Assembly (NCBI GenBank): GCA_934167495.1
Contig: CAKPKP010000007.1
Location: 25,965 to 89,964, forward strand
Source of the DNA: an uncultured Clostridia bacterium
Lineage (GTDB): Bacteria; Bacillota; Clostridia; TANB77; CAG-508
Length of the DNA stretch: 64,000 bases
Direction of reading: 5' to 3'
Under the pieces are notes generated by a model that saw only the letters and a list, made by a program, of their open reading frames with translations, was not told the origin of the DNA and searched no databases. A program made the translations under genes and the position numbers. Below, piece by piece: positions 54,322 to 63,906 of this stretch (positions are counted from its first letter, which is position 1; every line of letters begins with the position of its first letter).

Positions 54322-55702
54322 AAAAGATTTATATATCAAAGAAAAGTTACAAAAGGATAAACAAATATCAAAACAAGCAGAAGAAGTGTTTAATAATTTT
54401 AAAGGAGGAAATAAAATTATGGATAATGAGAAAAAAGAAATAAAAGTTAGTTTAAAAAGTGTTTTAGCTGTAGCAGCATGTTTTGTATTGGGATTATTTG
54501 TTGGAGTAAGTTTTTATGCTAACTCAATTGGAAAACCCAATGTAATATCAGCTGTACAAGCTTTAGTAAAAAATGAACCAGTAGTAAAAGAATTTTCAAT
54601 ATCTGAGATTGAGAATGAATTAAAAGAATATTTAAAATCAACAGAATCTACAAAACATTATGAAATTGAAAGCGTAACTAAAAAGGCAGAAATGGAATAT
54701 GTGGCAAGAATATATGATATTCATGATAATGGTGATAAAGATTTGATAGAAGTAGCTTTCGATATAGAAGATGTAAAAGGAAATTGTGCAATAGTAAATA
54801 TGGGAAATAAAAATATTGTAAAAACTTTCAAAGCTCCAACACCAGAGCCAACAGTAGCTCCTATACCAAATCCAGAAGAAGAATATCCAGAAGCTTATGA
54901 AAATTATAATTTAAATTGGGCATCTAAAGGAAATTGTTATGGATTATCAGAATTTACAAGTGAATTAGGTTGGGATTCTAATAATATAGAAATAAAGAAT
55001 GGAAAAGTATATTCAGATGGAAAAATGATAAATAATATTGAAGGAAATGCTATGTTTATGGTAAAATTCGGCGAACAAAGGGTAGAAGCTTTATATGTAT
55101 TCACTGATGACGGAAGTGTATGGAAATCTGTTTTAGAAGAATTAGATAAAGGATATAAATTAAGTTCAAATTTTGAAAGAGTAAATATTAATGGAAAAAT
55201 TATAGATATGACATGGGGAGAAGAAAATAATCCATCTACAAATCCTCCATATTTCTTATTATCTACAGGAAAATTAGTAAATGAAGCTGGAGAAAATTAT
55301 TCAGCTACAACAACTGCAGAAATAGTAAAAAGTTTTGGAAATGTAGATTCAAAAATATATGTAAGATCTGATAATACAGTAGCATATTATAATTATTCTA
55401 GTAATGAATATATTACTATAAAAGATGAAAATGGAAATGATGTTAAATTTAAAGACGGATTTATACAATATAATTTACCAAAAGAAATTGGAGAGTTACA
55501 AAGAATATTTATATTAGACCAAAAAGGTAGATTATTATATATGTATGATTATCAAACACAAGTAGCAAAAGAACTTGAAGAAGCAAAAAATAAAACGGTA
55601 AAAACAATTACTGAAAATAGCAATGGAAGTATATATACAAATTTAAATGTTGAATTTACAGATGGAACAAAATTAGAATTAAAAGATGTATATAAAGATT
55701 AA
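54308..55702 (+). CDS. Probable membrane anti-sigma factor with large outer domain
   Basis: 464 residues. About 45 charged cytoplasmic residues, a single membrane helix at about 47-68 (SVLAVAACFVLGLFVGVSFY), then nearly 400 extracytoplasmic residues with a Pro-rich linker near 180 (PTPEPTVAPIPNPEEE) and a beta-rich C-terminal part. Its start lies within the sigma gene (ATG at 54308 after GAGGAGG), so the pair is translationally coupled and it most likely sequesters the sigma factor at the membrane. There is no ZAS-type His/Cys motif. The outer domain, not recognised, would be the sensor. The role rests on position and topology. Confidence 0.75.
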   Translation: MHVDKKDLYIKEKLQKDKQISKQAEEVFNNFKGGNKIMDNEKKEIKVSLKSVLAVAACFVLGLFVGVSFYANSIGKPNVISAVQALVKNEPVVKEFSISEIENELKEYLKSTESTKHYEIESVTKKAEMEYVARIYDIHDNGDKDLIEVAFDIEDVKGNCAIVNMGNKNIVKTFKAPTPEPTVAPIPNPEEEYPEAYENYNLNWASKGNCYGLSEFTSELGWDSNNIEIKNGKVYSDGKMINNIEGNAMFMVKFGEQRVEALYVFTDDGSVWKSVLEELDKGYKLSSNFERVNINGKIIDMTWGEENNPSTNPPYFLLSTGKLVNEAGENYSATTTAEIVKSFGNVDSKIYVRSDNTVAYYNYSSNEYITIKDENGNDVKFKDGFIQYNLPKEIGELQRIFILDQKGRLLYMYDYQTQVAKELEEAKNKTVKTITENSNGSIYTNLNVEFTDGTKLELKDVYKD

Positions 55703-55746
55703 TAATACAAGATAAAATAAATAAAAACAACTTCCTGACAATATAA

Positions 55747-55790
55747 AAAAAGGATATTGATTTGAACCCCTCGAATCAATATCCTTTTTT
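55747..55790 (+). terminator. Terminator after the ECF operon
   Basis: AAAAAAGGATATTGATT pairs perfectly with AATCAATATCCTTTTTT around an 11-base loop. Confidence 0.92.
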
Positions 55791-55791
55791 A

Positions 55792-55941
55792 TATAATAGG
55801 AAAGTTATGCAGCTTTCCTATTATATAAAATTACATTGTACAGAAAATTTATTTCATAAATTTTCGCATAAGAACAATTAAAGGTGGGATGAACTCTATA
55901 ATTTAAAATATAGAAAAAATTAATCAGCTCATTATTGTTCT
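55792..55941. repeat. Dispersed three-hairpin element, copy 4
   Basis: Left hairpin ATAATAGGAAAG/CTTTCCTATTAT, then ACATTGTACAGAAAATTT, a diverged small hairpin, CGCATAAGAACAA, and an inner stem GTGGGATGA/TCAGCTCAT with partly lost pairing, closed by TTGTTCT. It is the most decayed of the four and ends at the stop codon of the convergent CAP-domain gene. Confidence 0.8.
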
Positions 55942-55942
55942 A

Positions 55943-56719
55943 TTACTTACCAATAAACATTTGAACATATATCTTGCCGTAAATTGGACTATTTACAACT
56001 CCAATTCCAGTGTAATTGTAATTTTTATTTAAAATGTTATCCTTATGTCCTTGAGAATTCATCCAAGCATTTACAGCCCCTTCATTTGATGAATTTCCAG
56101 CAATATTTTCTCCAGATGTTTTATAAGAAATTCCAAAAGATTTTATCATTTCAAAAGGTGTACCATATGTTGGGGAAGTATGAGAAAAGTAATTATTATC
56201 TACCATATCTTGAGCTTTTAATCTAGCAACATTTTGTAGTTCTTCATCAATTTCTAATGGGTCTAAACCATTTTCTTGTCTTTTACTATTTATTAAGTCC
56301 AATACTGCTTGTTCATCTACAGATAAAAGGCTGTTTGTTTGATCAGGAGTAGGAGTTGCTTGAGGAGTAGGTTCAGGAGTATTATCTGTAGAACCTTGAG
56401 TTTCAGGATATATAGGACGTACATAGTCACGATATACAGCACCAATTATGTTACTATCAGTTTGTATAACATACCAATCTCCAATTTTGGCAAACACACG
56501 AATATATTCGTTTTTATATACTTTTCCTACAACTTCATAATTAAGTCCAGGTCCCTTTCTTATATTTAATGCAGAAGCAGTAACAAAACCTGTGACAAAA
56601 TCTAATTTTTCATAATCTGCAATACCAAAAGATGTAACAAATGTACTTACAATTAATGTAATACTAATAAGTAAGGTAATAAATATAGCTTTTTTACTTT
56701 TAATAAAATTTTTAAACAT
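55943..56719 (-). CDS. Secreted SH3b - CAP-domain protein (YkwD-like)
   Basis: 258 residues from the ATG at 56719, four bases after GGAGGG. Signal/anchor segment about 10-33; a bacterial SH3 domain (about 40-105, ASALNIRKGPGLNYEVVGKV), which usually binds the wall; a Pro/Thr linker; and a CAP/SCP domain (about 131-256) with QAVLDLINSKRQENGLDPL, YFSHTSPTYGTPFEM, SGENIAGN and MNSQGHKDNIL. Bacterial CAP proteins of this kind are extracellular, of uncertain biochemical activity, often linked to spore or wall functions. Convergent with the ECF operon. Confidence 0.92.
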   Translation of the reverse strand: MFKNFIKSKKAIFITLLISITLIVSTFVTSFGIADYEKLDFVTGFVTASALNIRKGPGLNYEVVGKVYKNEYIRVFAKIGDWYVIQTDSNIIGAVYRDYVRPIYPETQGSTDNTPEPTPQATPTPDQTNSLLSVDEQAVLDLINSKRQENGLDPLEIDEELQNVARLKAQDMVDNNYFSHTSPTYGTPFEMIKSFGISYKTSGENIAGNSSNEGAVNAWMNSQGHKDNILNKNYNYTGIGVVNSPIYGKIYVQMFIGK

Positions 56720-56733
56720 AAAACCCTCCAATC

Positions 56734-56749
56734 GAGCTAAACTAGCTCA
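56734..56749. promoter_or_regulatory. Small palindrome upstream of the CAP gene
   Basis: GAGCT-AAACTA-AGCTC-type inverted repeat immediately upstream of the ribosome binding site of the CAP gene; it could act as an operator or mRNA hairpin at the leader. Confidence 0.35.
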
Positions 56750-56816
56750 TATAAATTCTATTTACGGAAAAAATAGTATGTATCCGATAAATAGATATTA
56801 CCCAAATATTGGAAGC

Positions 56817-58049
56817 TTATACATTAATTTTAAAATAATTGTTAAAATTAACTAAAAATATTTTTAAGTAATCTAGATAGTCTTTCTTATAAACATCATT
56901 AGAAGCAATTATATCAATAGAAAGAAGAGTTTTTTCATTAGATTTTACTTCTAATACACCTATTTTTGTGCCTTTATATAGTGGTGCTTCTAAGTAAGAA
57001 ATTGAGTGAATGTCTATAGAAATATCATTAATTTCTGATTTTTTTATAACTATTAAATTTTCTTTTTCCAAATTTGATAAATTTAAGTTCAAAGAGTTAT
57101 TTGATTTATTAACTATAATTTTGTTTAGATTAGAGTCAAGCCAAGTTTTAAATTCTTTTTCGATTAGAGCCTTAACATTTTTTTGTTCAAAATTATTATA
57201 AGCATATTCTATAAGATGAATACTGTCAGTTGTTCTAATTTTTTTAGTATCTGCACCAAGAACTATTGTAATTATATTAAAATTATTTCTAACACATGAT
57301 GTAACTAGGCATCTGCCAGCGTTGCCAGTAAATCCTGTTTTAACACCATTAACTCCATTAAGATATCCAAGTAATTCATTTGTATTGTTTAAAGCTTTAG
57401 AATAACCATTAATTGTAATTGTGTAATTTTTTGTATTTACAATTTTGGAAAAAGTTGAATTATTTAAAGCATAATCTGTAAGAAGGGCAAGTTCATAAGC
57501 CGTAGTATAATGATTTTCATCATCTAATCCATGAGGAGTTACAAAGTGAGTGTTAGTAAGACCTAACGTTTTTGCTTTTTCGTTCATAAGATTAGCAAAC
57601 TCTTCAATACTACCAGACATGTATTCTGCAAGTGCAACAGCTGCATCATTGCCAGAACGAAGCATAAGACCATATAGTAAATCTTTAACTGTAATAGAAT
57701 CATTTTTCTTAAGACCTAACCTAGAACCACCAGTATTGGCAGATTTCTGAGATATTTTTACTGTCTCATTTAAGTTGCCGTTTTCTAATATTATTATGCA
57801 TGTCATTATTTTTGTTGTAGAAGCCATAGCTCTTTTTGTATTAATATCCTTTTCATATAAAATACTTTTAGTGTTTCTATCAAAAACAATAGCAGATCTT
57901 GAATATACTTTTGGCTCTTCTGAGACTTCAGTTGAAACTTCTTCGATTAGGTTTTCATCTTCTGGTAATTCATCTATATCGTCAGCAAAAGTAAAAGTTG
58001 TTAATAAAAATATTATTAAAGTTGCAAAGAAAAGAATTTTTTTAAACAT
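56817..58049 (-). CDS. dacF: D-alanyl-D-alanine carboxypeptidase, DacF/PBP5-like
   Basis: 410 residues with a signal peptide (about 1-22). It trims the terminal D-Ala of peptidoglycan stem peptides and so limits cross-linking. The S11 peptidase motifs are complete: Ser77-Thr-Thr-Lys80 in MASTTKIMT, Ser132-Gly-Asn in RSGNDAA, and Lys237-Thr-Gly in VKTGFTG. A beta-rich PBP5_C-like domain follows (about 290-385), then a C-terminal segment that may attach to the membrane. Start supported by AGGTGA. It precedes the CAP gene on the same strand with a gap of about 100 bases. The paralogue name is uncertain. Confidence 0.92.
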   Translation of the reverse strand: MFKKILFFATLIIFLLTTFTFADDIDELPEDENLIEEVSTEVSEEPKVYSRSAIVFDRNTKSILYEKDINTKRAMASTTKIMTCIIILENGNLNETVKISQKSANTGGSRLGLKKNDSITVKDLLYGLMLRSGNDAAVALAEYMSGSIEEFANLMNEKAKTLGLTNTHFVTPHGLDDENHYTTAYELALLTDYALNNSTFSKIVNTKNYTITINGYSKALNNTNELLGYLNGVNGVKTGFTGNAGRCLVTSCVRNNFNIITIVLGADTKKIRTTDSIHLIEYAYNNFEQKNVKALIEKEFKTWLDSNLNKIIVNKSNNSLNLNLSNLEKENLIVIKKSEINDISIDIHSISYLEAPLYKGTKIGVLEVKSNEKTLLSIDIIASNDVYKKDYLDYLKIFLVNFNNYFKINV

Positions 58050-58081
58050 AAAAAATCACCTAAATAAGTATATTATTTAGG

Positions 58082-58284
58082 AAACTAATAAATGAATTTT
58101 AATAATAGAAAATTTAAGAAAATTATATTAGTGAAAGTTTGGAATTCTACTACGGAAATAATGCTATAATAGGAAAAAAATAGAAAAAATGCTACATTAA
58201 CGATGCAATATAAGGAAATATAGGGGAAAGTTACCAAAAACTTACGGAAATCTACATTTTTTTGAAAACTTTTTAAAAATTCCA
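58082..58284. other. Divergent intergenic region with repeated TACGGAAAT
   Basis: No gene is visible between dacF and the thioester adhesin. TACGGAAAT occurs twice on the plus strand (58151 and 58243), and TACGGAAAA occurs at 56763 upstream of the CAP gene. They may be a binding site common to these envelope genes, though in such AT-rich DNA chance is possible. Confidence 0.3.
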
Positions 58285-58313
58285 TTGATTTTATAAATAT
58301 AATAAGTTATAAT
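58285..58313 (+). promoter_or_regulatory. Promoter of the thioester adhesin
   Basis: TTGATT at 58285-58290, a 17-bp spacer, TATAAT at 58308-58313. Confidence 0.75.
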
Positions 58314-58364
58314 AGAAACAATGGGAGTATTATAGATTAATAATAAATAAAGGAAGGTATAAAA

Positions 58365-61300
58365 ATGTTAAAAAGCAAATTTAGAATATTAAAAGTAATT
58401 GTTAGTATGCTATGTATAATAATGTTAGTAACTCCATACTGTATAGCAGAAATAGGAGAAATTGCTGCTATGAGTATATCTAATAAAAAAGTTGCATACA
58501 TAACAATTTCAAAATTACATGAAGGCGGAAATGCATATAAAATAAAAGATGTAAACGTTTTAAAATTAGTAGAAGTAAAAACTTCTGGAAATAGTTTTGA
58601 AAGTGAAATCTTTTGTGGTTGGGGAAATGGTTCATTCCCTACAGATGTAAATGGTGATCCTTTACAAATTAAATATGATTACGTAGGAGATATAAAATCA
58701 GACAGTACAGCTATTTCAACATATAAAACAAAATATAAAATCAGTGATGCAAATCTTAAAAATTTAATTAGTTTAACAGAACTTATGTATTTAAGACACC
58801 AAGATGATCAAACTACTAAAGATGAATTTTTAGCTAAAGCATTTGCTGACAAAATAGCATCTGATCAAGAAAATAATGTTATACCACCAACAACAATAGA
58901 TTTAGTAAAAGCATCATTATCAGATGATGTAATTGAAGTTGTAGAACAATGGGCAATGTGGTATTTTACAGATGATTATGAAAATAGTAAATATCATAAA
59001 GCAACATTAGAAGAATCTTTTGGTGCAATGTCAATGAGTTCAACAGGAGAAGTTGGAACATTTAATGCCGTTCCAGATGCAACAAGACAATATGCAGAAA
59101 TTTTATATAAATATTTAATAGAACAATCTATTGCAAATGCAAATCAAACAACAGGAACAGTAGTTACTCCAACTTTAGTAACAGGTTCAAACACAAAATC
59201 AGTAATAGAAAATGAATATTATAAAGTAGGACCAATTAAATTAAATAAAGGAAGCTTACAAAAAGAAGATTTTGATACAATAAAATTATTAGATCAAAAC
59301 GGTAATGGAATTGATAGCTCTAAATATAAAATAAAAATTGAGGGCGAAGAAGATTTTACAACCAAAAATATAAATGAGATTTTTGATCAAAATTATTATA
59401 TATACATACCAATAAAAGATAATAAAATAACAAAATTAGAAATAACAACAGGTTACAATAAACATTATACTGAACCAAGTTTATGGGTACCTGAGACAGA
59501 AAAAGATAAAAGTATATACCAACCAGTAATAGTAATTGAACGTGAAAATATTCGTATGCCATTAGAATTAAAATTTGACATAGAAGAAAAAGAATTCGAT
59601 TTATCATTAAGAAAATTTATAGTACAATATGGAGATAAACAAACAGATTCAACAAGAAATCCAAATGCAACAGACAATATAGATGTAACAAAATTAGTAT
59701 CTGGAGAGTCAACAACAGCAGAATATTATCATGCTAAAAATCCTTTAGCAGTAGAAAATGGCGATAAAGTTATATATCAAATAAATGTATATAATGAAGG
59801 AAGTTTAGATGGTTCTGCTACTCAAATTAAAGATTATTTACCAGAAGGATTAAGTTATGTACCAGTAAATGAAAGTGAAATAAATAAAAAATATGGATGG
59901 GTAATTTCAGCAGATGGAAGAACAGCAACTACTGCATATACAGCTAATACAACTTTAAAAGCATTCAATAAAGACACAAAAGAATTAAGTACAGCATATG
60001 TTCAAATTGAATGTGTTGTTGATGCAGATGTTGAACCAGGAAAAATATTAACAAATGTTGCAGAAATTACAGCTGATGTTCCAACATATATAGAGGATAG
60101 AGATTCAGTTCCAGGAACAATAAATTCAACAACAATAGATTCTCAAACTTATACAGGAAATGAATCAAATAAAAAAGATTTAACAGATGCAAAATATTTT
60201 TATAAAGGTCAAGAAGACGATGATGACTTTGAAAAAGTAATAGTAGTAAAAAATACAAAATATGACTTAGCATTAAAGAAATTTATAGTAAAACATAACT
60301 CAACAGAGATAACAGATAGAGAACCAAAAGTATCAGGACTTAATGAATTAGCAACAAATGATTCAGTACATGATGCAATATATACTCAAAACAAAACACC
60401 TTTAATAGTAGAAATAGGCGATACAATAGTATATAAAATTAGAGTATATAATGAAGGTACTGAAGATGCTATAGCAAGTTTAATTTATGATTATTTACCA
60501 GAAGGTCTAGAGTTTGTACAAGATAGTGAAATTAATAGTAAGTATAAATGGAAAAAATCATCAGGTGATAACAGAAGATATGAAACAGATTATTTAAAAG
60601 ATACAGTAATTCCAAAATTTAATGGAACTAAATTAGAATATGTAGATTTAGAAATGGAATGTAAAGTCGTAGCAGAACAAAAATCTGAAGACCAAAAACT
60701 AAGAAATATAGCAACAATAGGAGAAGATGATGGTGATGATGGAGACTCAACACCAGGTGATATAACACCAGGTACATATCCAGATCATCCATTAGAAGAC
60801 GATGATGATTATGAAGAAATAGAAATACCAGGAAGAGCATTTGACTTAGCTTTAACAAAACATATAAATTCAATAAATGGAAAGGCTCAAGATCCAAGTA
60901 GAGAACCAAAAGTTGATGTTAGCGGATTAAGAGATGGTTCAAGTACAACAGCTGAATATACACAAGTTAAAACACCAGTTGTTGCTGAAATAGGCGATAT
61001 TATAATATATACAATAAGAGTATATAATGAAGGCGATATAGCAGGATACGCAGATCAAGTAGCAGATATTTTACCTGAAGGTTTAGGATTTTTAATTAAT
61101 CATAAAGTTAATGTTGATAATTATTGGTCAATTCCAACAAATAGCTCTTCAATAAAATTAACTGATATAGCAAATGGAACAAAGAATTTAAAATTATCAG
61201 ATTTTGAAGATGTAACATCATTAGAAAATGTTGAAGTAGTACCAGGAAAAGTAAAATTAACATCAACAAAATTAAGTTATAATCAAAATGATGATTCTAA

Positions 61301-62768
61301 TTTACTAAAACCTTTTGATAAAACAAATCCAAATAGTACATTAGACTATAAAGATATACAAGTTGCTTGTATATTAATGGGAAATGGTTCTAATACTGTA
61401 ACATTTAAAAACATAGCAGAAGTAGAAAAAGATTTAGATAAAGATGGAAAAGAAATCTCTGATAGAGATTCAACACCAGGAAATGTAGAGACAAAAAGTG
61501 AAGATGATGACGATTATGAATTAGTAACTTTAATACCAAAAGAATTTGATTTAGCATTAAGAAAATTTATAACAAAAGTTGACAATACAGATGTAACAAC
61601 AAGAATTCCAGAAGTTGCAATAAACCAAGAGGGTGAAATAAGATATGTTCATCCAAAAGATCCTGTTGAAGTTGCAAATAATCAATTAGTTACATATACA
61701 ATAAGAGTATTCAATGAAGGTGAAATTGATGGATATGCATCAGAAATAACAGATAATATTCCAGAAGGATTAGTATTTGTTCCAGATAATGACACAAACA
61801 AAAAATATGGCTGGAAATTATATGATGCAGATGGAAAAGAAACAACAGATGTATCAAAAGCAAAATCAATAAAAACAGATTATTTATCAAAAGCAAAATC
61901 TGAAGCAAGAAATGAAAATTGTTTAATTAAAGCTTATGACGAATCAAAAGGAATAAGCAATGATGTAAACAATCCAAATCCAGATTATAGAGATGTTCAA
62001 GTAGTATTTAGAGTTTCAGAAGATACTGTAAATCCTGATAGAATAATAACAAATATAGCTACGGTTACAAAAATGCATGATAAAGATGGAAATCCTGCAA
62101 AAGATAGAGATGAGGATGACTTAACAGATATAGAAAAAGTAAAAGTAAAAGAATTCGATTTAGCATTAAAGAAAATGGTAAGCAAAGTTATAGTTATAGA
62201 AGGTAATGAAGTAAATGAAACACTTACAAATTATACAGGAGATGAAGATCCAAAACCAATAGTAAAAGTTGAAGTAAATAGAAAGAAACTTAATTCAACA
62301 ATTGTAAAATTTGTATATACAATAAGAATTACTAACGAAGGTCAAATACCAGGATATGCAACAGAAATTAAAGATTACATACCAGAAGGACTAGAATTTG
62401 TACAAGAAGACAACAAAGAATGGTCAGAAATTTCAGATGGGGTTATAGCTACAAACGCTCTAATCAAAACATTATTAAAACCAGGAGAAAGTGCTGATGT
62501 TCAAGTAACTTTAAGATGGATTAATTCAGTAGATAATTTAAACGAAAAAGTAAACTGGGCAGAAATTAGTGAAGACTATAATGAATATGATGCAAAAGAT
62601 ATAGACTCAACACCAGACAACCAAATAAAAGAAGAAGACGATATGGATTTTGCAAGAGTATTCTTAACAATCTCAACAGGTGCAGAACCAGTATACATTA
62701 ATTTAGCATTAGGAATATTAGTAGTAATTGCAGGTGGAATAGTAGTAATTAAAAAGTTTTTAATGTAA
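58365..62768 (+). CDS. Cys-Gln thioester-domain adhesin with five stalk domains
   Basis: 1467 residues. Signal peptide about 1-28. The N-terminal domain (about 40-240) has the signature of a thioester domain: Cys84 in IFCGWGNGSFP and Gln195 in VEQWAMWYFTDD, matching the family (Y/F)C...(T/x)QxAxW pattern in which Cys and Gln side chains form a reactive bond that can covalently capture host or surface targets. Five DUF11-like domains then begin near residues 410, 632, 825, 1060 and 1263, each opening with F/YDLALxK and separated by Asp/Glu-rich linkers; these may hold isopeptide bonds. A C-terminal helix (INLALGILVVIAGGIVVIKK) anchors it. There is no LPXTG. A monocistronic gene with its own promoter and terminator. 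Confidence 0.85.
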   Translation: MLKSKFRILKVIVSMLCIIMLVTPYCIAEIGEIAAMSISNKKVAYITISKLHEGGNAYKIKDVNVLKLVEVKTSGNSFESEIFCGWGNGSFPTDVNGDPLQIKYDYVGDIKSDSTAISTYKTKYKISDANLKNLISLTELMYLRHQDDQTTKDEFLAKAFADKIASDQENNVIPPTTIDLVKASLSDDVIEVVEQWAMWYFTDDYENSKYHKATLEESFGAMSMSSTGEVGTFNAVPDATRQYAEILYKYLIEQSIANANQTTGTVVTPTLVTGSNTKSVIENEYYKVGPIKLNKGSLQKEDFDTIKLLDQNGNGIDSSKYKIKIEGEEDFTTKNINEIFDQNYYIYIPIKDNKITKLEITTGYNKHYTEPSLWVPETEKDKSIYQPVIVIERENIRMPLELKFDIEEKEFDLSLRKFIVQYGDKQTDSTRNPNATDNIDVTKLVSGESTTAEYYHAKNPLAVENGDKVIYQINVYNEGSLDGSATQIKDYLPEGLSYVPVNESEINKKYGWVISADGRTATTAYTANTTLKAFNKDTKELSTAYVQIECVVDADVEPGKILTNVAEITADVPTYIEDRDSVPGTINSTTIDSQTYTGNESNKKDLTDAKYFYKGQEDDDDFEKVIVVKNTKYDLALKKFIVKHNSTEITDREPKVSGLNELATNDSVHDAIYTQNKTPLIVEIGDTIVYKIRVYNEGTEDAIASLIYDYLPEGLEFVQDSEINSKYKWKKSSGDNRRYETDYLKDTVIPKFNGTKLEYVDLEMECKVVAEQKSEDQKLRNIATIGEDDGDDGDSTPGDITPGTYPDHPLEDDDDYEEIEIPGRAFDLALTKHINSINGKAQDPSREPKVDVSGLRDGSSTTAEYTQVKTPVVAEIGDIIIYTIRVYNEGDIAGYADQVADILPEGLGFLINHKVNVDNYWSIPTNSSSIKLTDIANGTKNLKLSDFEDVTSLENVEVVPGKVKLTSTKLSYNQNDDSNLLKPFDKTNPNSTLDYKDIQVACILMGNGSNTVTFKNIAEVEKDLDKDGKEISDRDSTPGNVETKSEDDDDYELVTLIPKEFDLALRKFITKVDNTDVTTRIPEVAINQEGEIRYVHPKDPVEVANNQLVTYTIRVFNEGEIDGYASEITDNIPEGLVFVPDNDTNKKYGWKLYDADGKETTDVSKAKSIKTDYLSKAKSEARNENCLIKAYDESKGISNDVNNPNPDYRDVQVVFRVSEDTVNPDRIITNIATVTKMHDKDGNPAKDRDEDDLTDIEKVKVKEFDLALKKMVSKVIVIEGNEVNETLTNYTGDEDPKPIVKVEVNRKKLNSTIVKFVYTIRITNEGQIPGYATEIKDYIPEGLEFVQEDNKEWSEISDGVIATNALIKTLLKPGESADVQVTLRWINSVDNLNEKVNWAEISEDYNEYDAKDIDSTPDNQIKEEDDMDFARVFLTISTGAEPVYINLALGILVVIAGGIVVIKKFLM

Positions 62769-62790
62769 TAAAATAGGATTAAATAAAAAT

Positions 62791-62826
62791 GAAAGGAACG
62801 TTCTTAGGCAAAGGACGTTCTTTTTG
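62791..62826 (+). terminator. Terminator after the thioester adhesin
   Basis: AAGGAACGT pairs with ACGTTCTTT (one G-T pair) around a 13-base loop and ends in a T run. Confidence 0.7.
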
Positions 62827-62911
62827 TCTAACATATGTTTTTGGAAAATTATTATAATGTTTGTTTTGGTTCAAATATATGACAAATTCTATAAAAAAAT
62901 ACTAAAAACTA

Positions 62912-62940
62912 TTGAAATTTTAAAATATAAAATATAAAAT
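62912..62940 (+). promoter_or_regulatory. Possible promoter of the receiver-GGDEF gene
   Basis: TTGAAA at 62912-62917, a 17-bp spacer, TAAAAT at 62935-62940. Close to the start at 62962, so the leader would be very short. Confidence 0.5.
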
Positions 62941-62961
62941 AAAATTGTAAGGAGCGAGTTT

Positions 62962-63888
62962 ATGATACATGAAATATATATAATTGATGACGAAAATAAT
63001 TTAATAAATGATTTGCATGTATTATTTAAGGACGAAAAAGACTATAAGTTATCAAGTGTAAAAACAAAAGACCTTGATGTCGCATTAAAGAAAATACCTG
63101 CAATGATGATTATAAATGAAGATAATATAGATATTAATACAGTAGAATTGTGTCAAAGAATTAGAAATGATGAAGATAATAGCATAACACCAATAATAGT
63201 TGTTTCGTCTATTGTAGATAAACTTCATAGAATTGAAATTTTAAAACATTCTGTAGAATATTATATAAGAAAACCAATAGATAATGAGTATTTGTATTAC
63301 ACAATAAAAAATATTACTCGTTTGTTATACACAAATAGAAGAGTTAGTCCACTTACTGGATTGCCGGGAAATGTGCAAATACAAACTGAAATGAAGAAAA
63401 GATTACTAAATGACGAGAACTTTGCGATGTTATATTTTGATTTAGATAATTTTAAAGCTTATAATGATGTATATGGTTTTTCAAATGGAGATGAAATAAT
63501 AAAATTTACAGCAAATATAATTTGTAAAAATACTCACAATGCAGAGTATACAGCAAATTTTGTTGGACATATAGGTGGAGATGATTTTGTAGCAATAGTT
63601 GGAGAACAATTTTCATATGAGGATATGTGTCAAAACATAATACTAGAATTTGATACATTAGTACAAGAATATTACACAGCTGAAGATGCTCAAAGGGGCT
63701 ATATAGAGGTGGCAAATAGAAGAGGAATTATAGAACAATTTCCAATAGTTTCAATTTCAATAGGAGTAGTAGAAGTAGATTGTCAAAAATATAGTTCTAC
63801 CTTAGAAATTGGTGAAGTTGGAGCTCAAGTAAAACACCAAGCAAAAACTGTTATGGGAAGTACATATATTATAAATAAAAGAAAATAA
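62962..63888 (+). CDS. Receiver-GGDEF protein, probable diguanylate cyclase
   Basis: 308 residues. Receiver domain (about 1-120): the acidic pair Asp9-Asp10 in IIDDEN and the Lys in YIRKPID are present, but the aligned phosphoacceptor position is Asn52 in MIINEDN. GGDEF domain (about 130-305): PLTGLPGN, AMLYFDLDNFKAYND and the active-site variant GGDDF near residue 208, which is compatible with activity; SISIGVV follows. It would make c-di-GMP from two GTP. No RxxD inhibitory site is seen upstream of GGDDF. The receiver is probably not switched by phosphorylation at the usual residue. AAGGAG-like site before the ATG. Confidence 0.88.
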   Translation: MIHEIYIIDDENNLINDLHVLFKDEKDYKLSSVKTKDLDVALKKIPAMMIINEDNIDINTVELCQRIRNDEDNSITPIIVVSSIVDKLHRIEILKHSVEYYIRKPIDNEYLYYTIKNITRLLYTNRRVSPLTGLPGNVQIQTEMKKRLLNDENFAMLYFDLDNFKAYNDVYGFSNGDEIIKFTANIICKNTHNAEYTANFVGHIGGDDFVAIVGEQFSYEDMCQNIILEFDTLVQEYYTAEDAQRGYIEVANRRGIIEQFPIVSISIGVVEVDCQKYSSTLEIGEVGAQVKHQAKTVMGSTYIINKRK

Positions 63889-63906
63889 AAAAAGTGTGTC
63901 AAAAAT

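Noticed and set aside
58365..62768. LPXTG-type sorting signal on the thioester adhesin
   Set aside because: The C-terminus has a membrane helix and a short basic end, but no LPXTG or NPQTN-like motif before it.
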